A stretch of DNA of 60,000 bases from assembly GCF_000003815.2 (NCBI RefSeq), contig NC_049984.1:13002003-13062002 (forward strand), given 5' to 3'. Below the pieces are notes generated by a model. It worked only from the letters and a program-made list of their open reading frames with translations, searched no databases and had not been told where the DNA came from. Below, piece by piece: positions 38,021 through 51,000 of the stretch (positions are counted from its first letter, which is position 1; each line of letters starts with the position of its first letter). Both the position numbers and the translations under genes were made by a program. The DNA is from Branchiostoma floridae (lineage: Eukaryota > Chordata > Leptocardii > Amphioxiformes > Branchiostomatidae).

Positions 38021-41000
38021 CCCTCTGTTCCCTCCCCGTGGGCCGTTACAAAGCCGCTGTGCTGTGTATCGATGCACCGATTATCCTTCACGGAGTAAGT
38101 GAAGCTTTTAGCAGACTGATGCCGTGTAACGTATAGCATTACAAGTGAGGGAACGTTAATGCTGGCGGGCGCATCGCTGACTTGACCGAGAAACTTGTGC
38201 ATGGCGAAGATACGCATTCCCCATGCGTATTTCTTTAGAAATAAAACTGTACTTGACATGTACGCACTAGGCACGCATTTGAGATAACGGTGCATCCGTT
38301 GTTTCCTGGGGGTACGACTACATTCTATACTTCTTGGAACTATTCAAATGAGTTCTTTTGCTGTTACCTCTGGGAAGGAAGTTCGCCTCTGATGGGAGTA
38401 CTGTTTCTGCCTGCGTTTGTGTGTTCGCAGCTATAACTCCATATTATTTTGATGGATTTGTTGGAATATTGGCATGTTAGCAGTTATTGAGGTCCAGATA
38501 AAACATGGCAATTTTTACTGGTACTTGGTCATGGAAAACAGGTTTAAACGAAATTAATATTTCTGTTAAAGAAGGCATCAAACACCCTAGCCACACCGGA
38601 AACGATATAACTACTTTGCGGACTCTTGTTTTTTCTTCATTTTTTAAAACTCGCCGTATCTAAATCTGTTAAAACGAGAAAGGACATGGCATTTCTTATC
38701 TCAATTTTAAAGTACGGTCTTTTCCTCTTAGAGTATATCGCGGGCTAAACTTCGTCGCTAACAGTTAAGTAATATCTAAACCCTTAGTCCAGAGTTTTCA
38801 GGCCAAGTGCATTTATTTGGCAAATCCGCCCCCGGTAATCATCAATTATTCTTGCTTATCTGAACGTGACATCCCTATCGTGAGTAAAGTTGAGCATAAT
38901 ATCGACGTAATGTCCAGCTTTACGAGAAGTATCAAGTAGACGTCAATCTGAATTGTTACACAAGCAAAGAGTTCTAACAGTTCATCAAAAGGCTACACAA
39001 ATTGTAATGTCACACTAGATCAGACTGATATTCACGGCCAAAACCGTTATTTTCATGCAACATTTCTCGGCTTAAAAGACAAACCTCAAGGTGATATCAT
39101 TATATCGATTTTCTGTAATGACGACTGAGACTTGGCAGGCATGACTTGCGAGATACAATTGTCCTTCGAATGATTACATTGGCCCCGATTTCATCCCATT
39201 AATACACACACGGGCCACTGGAACTATATGGATGGACGTCAGACGTTTTCAGTACATGGACTTCGATTTCATTCAAAATACTGATAGGAGTTCAGTGAAG
39301 CAGATACAGAAGTTGCTATTGCCATTACTTGTACACGTACTGCCAGAGTGGTAGGAAATGAGTGGAAAGATTACCGCAAAGGTGAGACATGTCGACATGG
39401 CAAGAAGTAGAGTAGAGAGGTGGCAGAACTAGAAGTTAATCAAACATGACAGTTCAGGTCACGGGGTCAATAGAAGCGGTCATTAATTCCACAGGAGGCG
39501 TTGTTTTTGGTCTGTCTGTGTTTAGCAGTTTTACATTGTCCATATCCTAGTCACTTCACTGTGGAGAGATAGGGCGTCATCAATGGACACAAGGATATTT
39601 ATTTGCATAATTGATAAACTACAATTAAACAAGACATACGAGAAACTCTGGGTCGTAAGATCCGTAAGACTATATTTTATTTTTTCCATGTCTGATTTTT
39701 GATTCGGTTTCGTTTCATGATCCGTTTAGCTGCTTTAATAGATGAATACAGAGCAACGAAGCCCATGCCTTTGTCAATATTTTATTTAAAAAATTGTTGG
39801 GAAGGAAATATGTGTCCGACCACCCAACTCTAGTCCCGCAGCCTTCCGACTCTTCCCAATTGATATCAAAAACCGCCATTAGATACGCCGTATGGGTCCG
39901 TCTGAAGCAGTTTTCATAACAGACGTGTATAATAGACCTCGTGCGTCATACGGGTAATAATGTTGATAAGGCAGCCACGAGTCTGCGTCCTGTACACAGG
40001 GCGAAAATACAGTACCATATGCTCACCAAATATCAGTACCATATGTTCACCAACTGTCAGTTCCATTTGTCCAGAAACAAACAAACAAACACACCAAATG
40101 ATTACAATATAGTAATCAGTTACTGTAATCTGTTGGGGTGTCTTTTGTTTGTCTGGGTGGGATTCCACAGTGATGCGAATAAATCGGAATATTGCAGAGT
40201 GCCAGCATGTAAGGCTGAAGTGGAGTAATAGAATACTTGGAAAATGGAAGTATGGTTTGGCTCCTTTAGCACAGACCCTGGACATCAACCTCTATTGAAG
40301 TCTCAACATATTTTCCCAAGCGTGGGCTGAAACCACATCATGGTTGTCTGCCGATGTCTTTTTGTCACGTAAGTGGGATTGCCGAAGCTTATGGCCCTTT
40401 TGCTAAGGTGTTTTGAAGCCCGCACTTTTCCTGATCAAGTGCCATTTACGATCGTCCGAATGGTACGCGACATTTTATGCATGCGCCTGAATTGTATTCA
40501 TCAGCAATAGCTGTTCCATGCCACACACTCAGGTTTAACCGCAATGAAACGCCAAATAGCAATTACTCAAGCATGATTTTGGAAACGGTCAAGCATAACC
40601 GCATGAAACATCGCAGGAGTTAATTTGTACCAAATTCAACTTAGGAATCTACTTGTTGTTATTCAAAATCCATCAGGTATGAACCACAAGTGTCCTTTAA
40701 AAGATGACGGTAGATTTGTTTGTTTTGTTTATGCCTTTAGTAGATAGTTTCGTAGATATGTTATTAGTAAACATAATCAATTCCGGGAATGACCACAAGA
40801 TGTCTTATGCATAGCGGATTGACATGTTTTGCTTGTATATGCCAAAATACCATAGTTAAGAAGGAATTTAAGTTTTGGGAGTATACAGGTCAAATAACTG
40901 ACCACTATAATGCAAATTAAATATAAAGCTTATTCCTCACCATTCTTCACCAACCTTTACGAGTGCTTTGAAATGTGCTTAAAAATCGGATTCTGTGCAA

Positions 41001-41818
41001 TCCACGCATTGGGGAGAGGGGGATTTTCTATTAGGAACTTGTAAAGAGCGATCCTTTGTAATGCATAGAAACGTTTTGTTTGATCACCCCTGTCCTTCTA
41101 CCATTTCAAGATGAGACCTCGCTTTGTGAGAATACATTTCCTTACAATTAGCACGTATGAAAGCACCTCCGCGGAAATTGGGGACCTTCATGTATTTATA
41201 GAGATGGAATGATATATTCCCCATTCTACTTCAGCGGAAATGCCTCACATTGATCAACCCGTAAGATGTTATCTTAAAAGGAAGATAATGGTCTTTAAGG
41301 AAGGATGTGGGCGAAGTTTGAAAAAAATCGTACTGGGAAATTAGATCTCTTCCTGTCTTACAGGGTTGGTTGGCACAGTCTAGAACTTTTACAACCTAGT
41401 GGGAACTGTTGTTATGTCTTTCACCTCACACTACAGCTAACGATGGAAGTCTAACATGCTAATACGACAAGATGTCTGATGATTTTGTCCTGATAAAATG
41501 ACAAATGCATGATTTTGTAATGATGCCCCCTGTCAATGATAATAACGCGTAGGTGGACGCTTCAAATCACAGGAGAACAGTTAGCTTGATAACTGCTATT
41601 GACAGCGAGAACTGCGGCTTATTTGCTTTAAACCCTGCAACATCAAAGATGTTCCATCCCTGTTAGAGCTAATCTTCTTAAACAATTTTCTCTTTGAGGC
41701 TTTAACGCAATATTTGTACGGTCCGAAATGGGTTTCTTTGTGCGCAAACGTTTGCGCGTATGTGTAATTAACTATATATAATACACGTGTTAGGGCACGC
41801 AATGTTAATGGGCGAGGC
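38021..41818. other. Intergenic sequence, no gene recognised
   Basis: No coding exon with motif support was found. A short frame on the minus strand (37981-38295) overlaps the transposon end and looks fortuitous. Confidence 0.5.
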
Positions 41819-41959
41819 ATGCACGGCACGAAAAACGGAATTTAAGCATGCTTAAATGATGCTTAACGTTGACGTATTTTCCTTCTTTACGGATCTATAC
41901 ATCTCTTATACGAGTACGTAAAGATTGGCGTTACGTAGTCTTTACGTAGGTGCTGATAG

Positions 41960-42890
41960 GTCCGTATTTTCCGGTTTTTTAAGTTGCCTTTCGGCAGCTT
42001 AAAGTTGTTGTAAATAATTACTAAAACTCATTTAAATTGCATTTAAATATTACGTTTATAAAACTTTAAGCATCGTTACGGCTTATTTACGTGTGCGTAA
42101 AGATGATCATTAGGTGGCTTATAGGTGCGGATAGGTCCGTATTTTCCGTTTTTTTAAGTTGCCTTTCAGCAGCTTAAAGATGTTGTAAATGTTTATCAAA
42201 ACTCATTTAAATTGCAATTAAATATTAAGTTTCATAAAACTTTAAACATCGTTACGGCTCATTTACGTGTGCGTAAAGATGATCATTAGGTGCTTATAGA
42301 TCCGTATTTTCCGGTTTTTTAAGTTGCCTTTCAGTAGCTTAAATATTTCGTAAATGATTATTAAAACGCCCTTAATACATGTTTAAAGTTCACGTTTATT
42401 TCTTCTGAAGCCTTTATACTTGTCATATACGTGTGCATTAAGATGTTTATAATTTGTGTATTGGTGCCCTTTTAGCAGCTTAAAGTTGTCATAAACGCTT
42501 ATTAAAACACCCTTAAGGCATGTTTAAAGTTCACGTTTATTTCCTCGTAAGTCTTTTTACGTCTCATATACGTGTGCATTAAGATGTTTATAAGATGTGT
42601 ATTGTTGCCTTTTAGCAGCTTAAAGTTGTCATAAACACTTATAAAAACACCCTTAATACATGTTTAAAGTTCCCTTTTATCTTCTCTGAAGCCTCTTTAC
42701 GTCTCATATACATGCGCATTAAGAGGATTTTAATGTGTCTATATTTGTCCTTTTAGCAGCTAAAAGTTGTCATAAATAGGTACAAAAACACCCTTAAGAC
42801 ATGTTTAAAGTTCCCTTTCTACGTCTCATATACGTGTGCATTAAGGTGATTATAAGGTGTGGATAAGTGTCATTTTAGCGGGATAAAGTT
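41960..42890. repeat. Inner tandem array A, units of about 140-175 bp
   Basis: Units carry TCCGTATTTTCCGG, AGTTGCCTTTCGGCAGCTTA, TACGTGTGCGTAAAGATG. Starts are near 41961, 42136 and 42301, then shorter ~140-bp units (TTTTAGCAGCTTAAAGTTGT near 42470, 42610, 42751). It lies just inside the left end of the CACTA-like element. Confidence 0.88.
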
Positions 42891-42899
42891 AATCATAAG

Positions 42900-43849
42900 C
42901 ACGTTTTAAAGCAAGAAAATACAATGGATGAAACTTTGAAATTTTATTGAATTACGAGAAAACATTACATGGAAAAGTAAAAAAAAAACCTACAGCCTAC
43001 TAGGTATTTGTGGCCTATCATTCTGATGTAGTCGGCAGTTGAAGCAATCACAACGGCTGTGCAATTCCGTGCAGCATCTAAGTCCACAGTCCCATTTCCA
43101 GTGTCGGGCGAAGCGTCACGGCGTAAGTTAAAAAGAGCACACAGTTCCATCTGGCCACCACAGGAATAAGAATCCGGTAAGATCTAGAGTAGTGGCCGAT
43201 ATGACTCGTGTTGTTGGATGGTCTTGGACTCTTGGATTATTTGGACGCGAAACATGTTCAGCTTGCAGTCTCGGCTCCGGATGGTACAATGGTCGTGATT
43301 TCCCAATCTGTGTCGATTTCCAACAACATCAACTTGTACAGAATGATAGCCACCTACTATCTTTGCGTCAAATTCCGTCACCGGGGGTCCTAGGCGGAAA
43401 CAGCAGTGTCACGGCCACAACTTGCGGGTTAGAACAGGTCCAAACTTTCTTCAATACTACTTTTCAAATGAGAGCCTGGAAAATAACCGCTCCTTGTGGT
43501 ATGGTAAATTTGAACCCCCCACTCTTTTCTGCCATTGGATACATCCTATCACATGACACAGCCGCTGTGTATGTATAGTATGCCGGCCACAGACGGAGGC
43601 GCGCCCCATGCGGTATGCGCGTACGAATTAACGCTGAATAAATTTACATCTAGCCTGCCCACGCATATCACAATAACCAAAACAAACACAAGCAACACGG
43701 GAAGACACTGCCTGTGTGTCCAGACTGTTCTTTCTTGACGCTTGCTTGTAGATAAAGAAATCATTCGTACATTTACTTGTAGTAAGAAAAGCTCGCCGTT
43801 TGATAGTAAGAAAAATATCATGATTAAACACCACTCACCACACAAAAGT
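42900..43849. other. Unique core of the CACTA-like element; open frames on both strands, unassigned
   Basis: On + there is an open frame 43192-43578 (128 codons, seven cysteines, a VTATTCGL segment). On minus there are frames 43381-43184, preceded by a splice-acceptor-like TTTCCGCCTAG, and 43150-42965, followed by AATAAA near 42941. I recognise no protein family. The minus-strand arrangement could be the 3' end of a small or captured gene. Both readings are weak. Confidence 0.35.
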
Positions 43850-45290
43850 ATAAGCTAAACCAAGGAGCTTTTAACGGGGAAGGTCTCCCCGTGTTCGCTT
43901 AAACTGCGCAGATTCAAAGATTAAACATGTCGTATGTTCAACAGAAATACGCAACATTTCATGTACGTTTTGGCAACATATAAGCTAAAAGGGGGAGGTC
44001 TCCCCATGTTCGCTGAAACTGCGCGGATTCAAAGATTAAACATGTCGTATGTTCAACAGAAATACGCAACATTTCATGTACGTTTTGGCAACATATAAGC
44101 TAAACGGGGGAGGTCTCCCCTAGTTCGCTTAAACTGCGTGGATTCAAAGATTAAACATGTCGTATGTTCAACAGAAATACCCAACATTTCATATACGTCT
44201 TGACAACATATAAGTTAAACGGGGGAGGTCTCCCCTAGTTCGCTTAAACTGCGCAGATTCAAAGATTAAACATGTCGTATGTTCAACAGAAATACGCAAC
44301 ATTTCATGTACAGTTTTGGCAACATATAAGCTAAACGGGAGAGGTCTCCCATAGTTCGCTTAAACTACGCGGATTCAAAGATGTCGTATGTTCAACAGAA
44401 ATACGCAACATTTCATGTACGTTTTGGCAACATATAAGCTAAACGGGGGAGGTCTCCCCTAGTTCGCTTAAACTGCGTGGATTCAAAGATTAAACATGTC
44501 GTATGTTCAACAGAAATACGCAAAATTTTATATACGTTTTGGCAACATATAAGCTAAACGGAGGAGGTCTCCCCGTGTTCGCTTAAACTGTGCGGATTCA
44601 AAGATTAAAAAATGTCGTATGTTCAACAGAAATACCCAACATTTCATATACGTCTTGACAACATATAAGTTAAAAGGGGTAGGTCTCCCCTAGTTCGATT
44701 AAACTGCGCGGATTTAAAGATTAAACATGTCGTATGTTCAACAGAAATACGCAACATTTCATGTACGTTTTGGCAACATATAAGCTAAACGGGGGAGGTC
44801 TCCCCTAGTTCGCTTAAACTGCGCGGATTCAAAGATTAAACATGTCGTATGTTCAACAGAAATACGCAACATTTCATAAACGTTTTGGCAACATATAAGT
44901 TAAAGGGGGGAGGTCTCCCCTAGTTCGCTTAAACTGCGCGGATTCAAAGATTAAACATGTTGTATGTTTAACAGAAATAAGCAACATTTCATGTACAGTT
45001 TTGGCAACATATAAGCTAAACGGGGGAGGTTTCCCTTGTTTGCTTAAACTGCGCGGATTCAAAGATTAAACATGTTGTATGTTTAACAGAAATACGCAAC
45101 ATTTCATATACCTTTTGGCAACATATAAGCTAAACCGGGGAAGCCCCCCCCCCCCCCCCCTTCTTTGCGTAAACGGCGGTTTGAAATAGATTACAGATGC
45201 CGTATATTCAACAGAAAAACGCAGCATTTCATGTAACGTAAGGGAGCGCATATAAGCTAAACGTAAGAGGTATTCCCTGTTCGAATAAAA
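43850..45290. repeat. Inner tandem array B, period about 115 bp, 12-13 copies
   Basis: Units contain TAAGCTAAACGGGGGAGGTC, then TCCCC, TTCGCTTAAACTGCGCGGAT, ATGTCGTATGTTCAACAGAA and TACGCAACATTTCATGTACG. Each has a small palindrome GGGGAG-GT-CTCCCC. Copies near 43882, 43997, 44111 and so on are close to identical. The right-hand ones degrade towards 45290. Confidence 0.95.
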
Positions 45291-45846
45291 AATTGCGCAC
45301 AGAAAGATCGAATACGTCATATGCTTTCGGAACAAACAACATAGAAGAATATTGTATTTGACTTTTCTGAGGTATTAACATAACATTTTGTCCCGGAAAA
45401 CGCAATTGTCAGTTTTGACAGTAAATCTTGCCACTGTTTTAAAACAGATGACGCAATGCTTTATCAAACGCCAGACAAAGGCTTATTATATTTGACATAG
45501 CCGAGGTAAGTTTGGTAAACAGATCTAGAGAAACGGTATTTGTCAGTTTTATATTTAAAAACTTGAAATATTACCACAGTGGTAAAACAGTAAAACGGAT
45601 GATTTTTTATAACTTTTGAGACATTTAAGTTGTCTTTTCGGCATACTAAAATACATGTAAAATTCACGTAAAGAAACACGACAGATTAAGTTACATTTAC
45701 AAACGCTGAAATCTTACGTAAAGGCCAGATGTATGTTTCCGATGCCTTTAATAGATCTTAAAATCTTCTGAAATATTTCTCCGCCTTTAAGGTTTTTATA
45801 CGTATCTCTGAAACTTTGCTTAAATAGTTGTTTTCGTGCTGTGATG

Positions 45847-47939
45847 TAACTAGTTTTATTTTTTTCATCTTTGGCGATTTTTTGCCATCGTTGGGAAAGA
45901 CTGTGTACATAGTAAATAACATAAAGTGTGTGACGGCTGCCTACATCCAGGTTTGACGGCTTATTTTGTAATCATGACCGTAAGTTAACCAAAATCTTTA
46001 TTGACAGAACAATAAAATGATGTACATGGGAGATACGAACGGTAGACAGGTCCATAATGATTCATTTGTTTACCTAAGAAGATTATGTTTTAGGCAGCGT
46101 TTGTATGCATGTACTTGGGTATGTATGAATGTATGTATGTATGTGTGTGTTTATGTACGCATATATGTGGCTATCAAAGCTGCATATCTCAAGAATCTAT
46201 ATCTGTCTGTCTGTCTGTGTTTTCGCATATTTGTATTCAATATAACGCAAGAGCCTCCGAGTGGATTGTGATGATATTTCGAATTTCATTTGTGGGTAGT
46301 TGTCAAAAAGACAAAGTTGGCAAGCCTCTGGACGTGCTTAGTATGGCAAAGGAGGTTAAAAATCATTGATTTTTAACCTCCTTGGTAGGGCCTTACGTTT
46401 TGTATGCGTTATTTGAATGTAGGCTTTGATTATCAACGTTTTTTTCTACTTTCTGGGGGACCAGAATCTTAAAGATTAGATTTCGGCATCGTACTTTTAT
46501 GCAACCTTTTTGCAGTGTATTTTGACATTTAATGCTATGGCTACCAACGACTATGTGGTTTAATTAATCTATCCACCATTTTCTCATTCGTACTGAACAG
46601 TAGTGCCACATGTGCTCAATCATGTGAGTACCCCCCTCCCCCTTTACATCCACTTAATCTCCATATGCAAATAGCTACTGATCATTTTCGTCATGAAAAT
46701 ATTAGCGGATCAAGTATCATCAAAAGCTCCACCCGCGTGTTATGTAAGGCGTTTTCGACATTCAAATATTCAAGCTTTCAGCTGAATTATTATTTTTTCG
46801 CAATTTCCCCTTTGACTGGTGAAGAACGTCAATCAAATTGAGGAAAAAATGGGGAAATTTCCCGACAGATTTGTTGATTGATTTCAGTAGTTGCCTGAGC
46901 GCAGAGCTACTGTGATATTAACGTGTCAGTTCCCTGGGGAATACGCTTATTCGAGATTGCTCTATCGTGTGCTGATCATTTAGAATGTGAGAGCACGAAT
47001 GAATCTTAACGTTTTCTGTCCTTTGTACATAGATGGGTTTGGGGCCTGTTTTTGTAAACTGACCGTTGTGTGCGCATGTCCATGTATGTTGGTCAGGACG
47101 TACGTAGGCTGACTGCAGATCACAGGGGCTATTTACCGAGCGATTAATTATTCATGACAAAATCTGTTATTCTGTGCGCCACGGACAGAAAGGTTCCATC
47201 ATGGCGACGGGTGCTACCTGACGGTTACGTTTCTCTCCGAAAAGGTAAGGAGGATCGGTCGTTTTTTGTCAATTTAGGCGTCAATGTCGCGAAGAACGTC
47301 CACGTTTTTTATAAAGCTCACATTTTGCGGATAGATAGCTGAAATGATGCCACCGGCATCTGCAATTTCTTATGACGGGCGACTTGGAGGCAAAACGCAC
47401 CTGCAGGAAAACCATGTTAAGCTGTGGTGTGCATGCGTTGCCTTGGTAAACCGGTCACATATACCTTAAATTTGCCTCAGAATTTGGCGTATCAGTTGCG
47501 AGCCGGGATTTGAGACGAACATGTATTGATCCCGCGCCCTTTGCTGGCGGACGTGATTGCGAAAATCCTGGTTTTAAAAATGGTGGCCGCAAGGTCGTGG
47601 TTGGGAACGACTCGCGCTTATTGAAATCAATCTCTCGTGCTCCATCTGCCGTCTCCATGACAACGGCTCATCTATCTTCGGTCAACTTGTCGTCTGACAG
47701 AATGGAAAAGTGTACCAATACTGTTAGATGGATTAGTTTAACTGCTTCTTTCAGAGAGACGTAAATCTAATGACATCATCTGCAGCAACATGAGCGTCTT
47801 CTGCCCAGAGTGAATGTGTTCTATCAGATGTGGCCTCCGTTTTTTTTTATTCTATTTTTTTTTCTTCCTCTTATTTTTTGTGGCCTTAGTCTAACGTTAA
47901 GCTACGGTATATGCTCATAGAGCGAGTGAACATAATCCC
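45847..47939. other. Intergenic sequence with microsatellites and a palindrome
   Basis: ATGT repeats lie near 46120-46150 and GTCT repeats near 46203-46218. The 35-bp palindrome at 46349 is listed separately. No gene recognised. Confidence 0.5.
46349..46383. repeat. Perfect palindrome, 17-bp arms, 1-nt centre
   Basis: AAGGAGGTTAAAAATCA at 46349-46365 is mirrored as its exact reverse complement at 46367-46383. Confidence 0.92.
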
Positions 47940-48096
47940 AAATCCCCAAGCAGATCCTACGGTAGCATAAGGTATTATCAAATGCTGGCAGAGGAGTGAA
48001 GCCAGTCTAGGAGTGTGTTTCGCTACACTCCTAGGCTTCACTCGTCTCCCAGCTTTTGATACTATCTTATGCTACCGCAGGATCTGCTTGGAGATT
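47940..48096. mobile_element. MITE copy 2 (family of 5306-5440)
   Basis: The ends pair AAGCAGATCCTACGGTAGCA with TGCTACCGCAGGATCTGCTT. The centre holds a second stem (GTCTAGGAGTGT / ACACTCCTAGGC). It is longer than copy 1, but the terminal 40 bp are shared. Confidence 0.88.
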
Positions 48097-51000
48097 ACAT
48101 AATCCCCTCAGAAACAACCGTCTGACCCAAAATACCCAAGGCAGTTTGGAGAGAATTTAACAACAGGAAATGGCGCACCGTCATGTATGAAGGTTTTTCC
48201 TCCGGGCCTTCAAATCCCCATGGCTACTGAGTACTAGCGTTTTTTTGTTACCGAACATAAGTAGCGGCCCTGGAAAGAACAAAGGACAGTCATTCAGTCC
48301 AGCATTTTAATTTGATGACCAATATCAACTACCTGTATCCGACGCAAATGAATACAAAATGAACCGCCATGATGATCATTCTCCAAACCCTTATAGCCTT
48401 TTTTTGTTGCTATAACATTTTGCCCTTGTGGTTTGTCTTTCTGATCTTTTAACGATTCCTCATCCTTTCTCTATTTTAACTCTACTATAAATTCTAGTCA
48501 GTTTTATCCATCGTTCATGTAGGGCGTGAAGTCCACAGTCTCTTTTCCAGACCTATTCCCACCACAGCTATCAAACACGTCCTCCCATTACCCTCACGGT
48601 AACACCGATAGAAGGTTTTCTCTCAAAGGGGATATGATCCAAGGACAAAGACTTTCTAGTTGACCTTTCCTTTCTAGTCGTATCCTGAGTCAACAGCCGC
48701 TTGCTATCCATCAATACACAGAGGCGTACAGATCTATTATCCTCGCCACTTCTACCTGCCGTGAAACGTTACCATACGCTCTCGTCAGGTGCTTTCGTTT
48801 GAAGCACCCAGAGGTGGGAGGCATGTTGCATACATCACTTTCATTAATTCATCCTTTTATACAATATAGTCACATTTGTGTAACACATGCGTTTCTCTTT
48901 GGCAACTGTATGTGTTTAACAAATGTTTGAATTGCCGTCTTTTTCTATGGATCTGTTTGCCTTTAAAACTAAGTAAAGACAAATCGCAGGATCTGGTATT
49001 TATAGAAAAGAGTGGGGTGGATTGAGTCGTGACTTACGCTGGTTATGCACATGAAGGGTTACTTAGACGATATAGCGCTTATAAATATGTAATCAGTGAT
49101 CACAGTCATAAATCATTTTAGAATGCTAAGTCGAGGTCCACAATTTGAGCATACCAAACGCCTGGCAATGGAAAACTGTAACATCTCTTTGTTTATTTAT
49201 GTTTGTATTTAAGTGGTGGCGCGAATTTTCATAGGGTTATGTCACTTATGAAAATATGGTGTTTTCGGTTATCCGACCGACTCTTGCCTTTTTGGTGTGT
49301 CCACAGCCGGAAAGGTACACATAAAATGTTCGACATCTCAGTGTTGAAAACGTTGTAGAATCGTCTTTACCTTTATTTCTCTATGTCTATTTGTTCCGAT
49401 CACTTGTTACTGGCACATGCACACTGTTAGCAATCCCTAATATAGGGGCTTAGTAGTACAAAAAGAAGAAAATATATTCTCCTCATTTGTGATGCATTAG
49501 AAAAATTGAAACTTAGGTCCACTTCAAGCTGACACCCTCTCATATTGACTGCCGAAATCTGAAAAAAGAGAGAGAGAGAGAGAATCCCCATCTACCGTCC
49601 CTATTTTTGTCATAAACAATATCGAAGCACAGCATTAATTTCCTCTGCTTGACACCAGCACGGATGCGACGGGTCGCCCACGGTGTCTGATATACCGGCT
49701 TATCTCCTGTGGACAGTTCATAAATAATTCATCGCAGTCCCACCGCAAGATTGCCAGCGCGCCGGAGTCAACGGCATCGCGCTCACACCTCTTGTGGACC
49801 TCCTGGGAAAATGTTTTGTTTTTGGTTACCCGACAGATCCTAGCAAAAACTTGCCCACTCTAGACTTTTGTTGGTTCGACCGCTGGCAAGGAACATCTGT
49901 CTGACATCTGACGATCTGACATCTGAATGATGACAACGTTGTAGAATCGTTTTCCAACATAACAGTAGTACTTAGTAGTACTAAGTACTTGTAAAATCTG
50001 TGTCTCTATGATCAAGATATTGAAAACATGTGTTGCCTCCCTTTGGCTGAAATTTAGAATAAAGAAAGAAGAATCCCTAGTTACCGACGCCAATTTTTCG
50101 ACACCTCAATCGGAATCACAAGGAAGAATTTCCCCAGACCATTTTATAGAGCAGGTGGCTCACATCAACGCTTGGTGCAGCGCATAAACGTTTTGCATCA
50201 CTTATGCCATGTTTTAGCATTATCCAGCGTAGCCATATAATGCATGGCTATTAGATATGCATTTCATAAATGTTTTGCGGAAATTCCTTTCAATACAGAA
50301 CCCGGAGCTCGTTAACAAATATGACCATCTGTGGGCTATGACGCACTTTGACGTGCCCACATTGCAATTCTATTCTACTGTGCATAGCAACAGCGCGGTG
50401 CAGTCAGATTTCACAGGACTCATTCCCGTCATGATTTCATCTGATTATAACGTTACTTCATATTGGAATATAAGCCTGAACATCAGTCTGAAAAATGCAG
50501 TTATTCTTGACGGTATTTTGCATGATGTTGTACAAAGCGGCCTGATGTTGGCATGTCAAAGAGAATACATAACACAATTACATGGGAGGTACGGATATTT
50601 GCACGTTGTGTAACCTTTAATGTTAATCACACACAGTGTTGATGAGAAATGAGCCCCCCTCCCCCGTCTTTTCATAATAGGATGCGACCGCGGAGCGACC
50701 AAATATTTGACAGATCTCCCAATGAATCTCTCAACCTCTCATTTTTATTGATGAAGAACGAATCTCTTACGTTTCGTGTGTTTTGTTGTCTTTTAAACCA
50801 TCCTTTGACGTATTTCACTTTGAAATTGTAAAATCACAAATCGAATATTAGTCTAGGGGAAGGGGGGGCTAAATTGAATGCATACATATTCGTTTTGCTT
50901 AGGCGTGTCGTTTCTGTATTATCCAACATGGCGGACGGGATCAGTGCCTAGTAGCTTCTTCAAATGTAAGCGTCCTCTTATCCTTCAAGATACGAGATTA

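Larger units (their letters stand above)
41822..45843. mobile_element. 4.0-kb CACTA-like DNA transposon with ATG target duplication
   Basis: The left end CACGGCACGAAAAACGG and the right end, read inward, CACAGCACGAAAACAAC begin imperfect terminal repeats. About 21 of the first 27 positions match, continuing into ATTTAAGCA. They are flanked by ATG at 41819-41821 and 45844-45846. CAC termini and a 3-bp duplication fit the CACTA/EnSpm group. Inside are two tandem arrays (about 41960-42890 and 43850-45290) around a unique core (about 42900-43850). No recognisable transposase is present, so it is probably non-autonomous. Ends and class are inferred by eye. Confidence 0.7.

Noticed and set aside
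43850-45290. CRISPR-like look of a regular array
   Set aside because: Units are contiguous ~115-bp tandem copies without unique spacers, in an animal genome.
44874-45335. Open frames on the minus strand over the 115-bp array
   Set aside because: They consist of satellite units; no start context, no domain, and the repeats shift frame.
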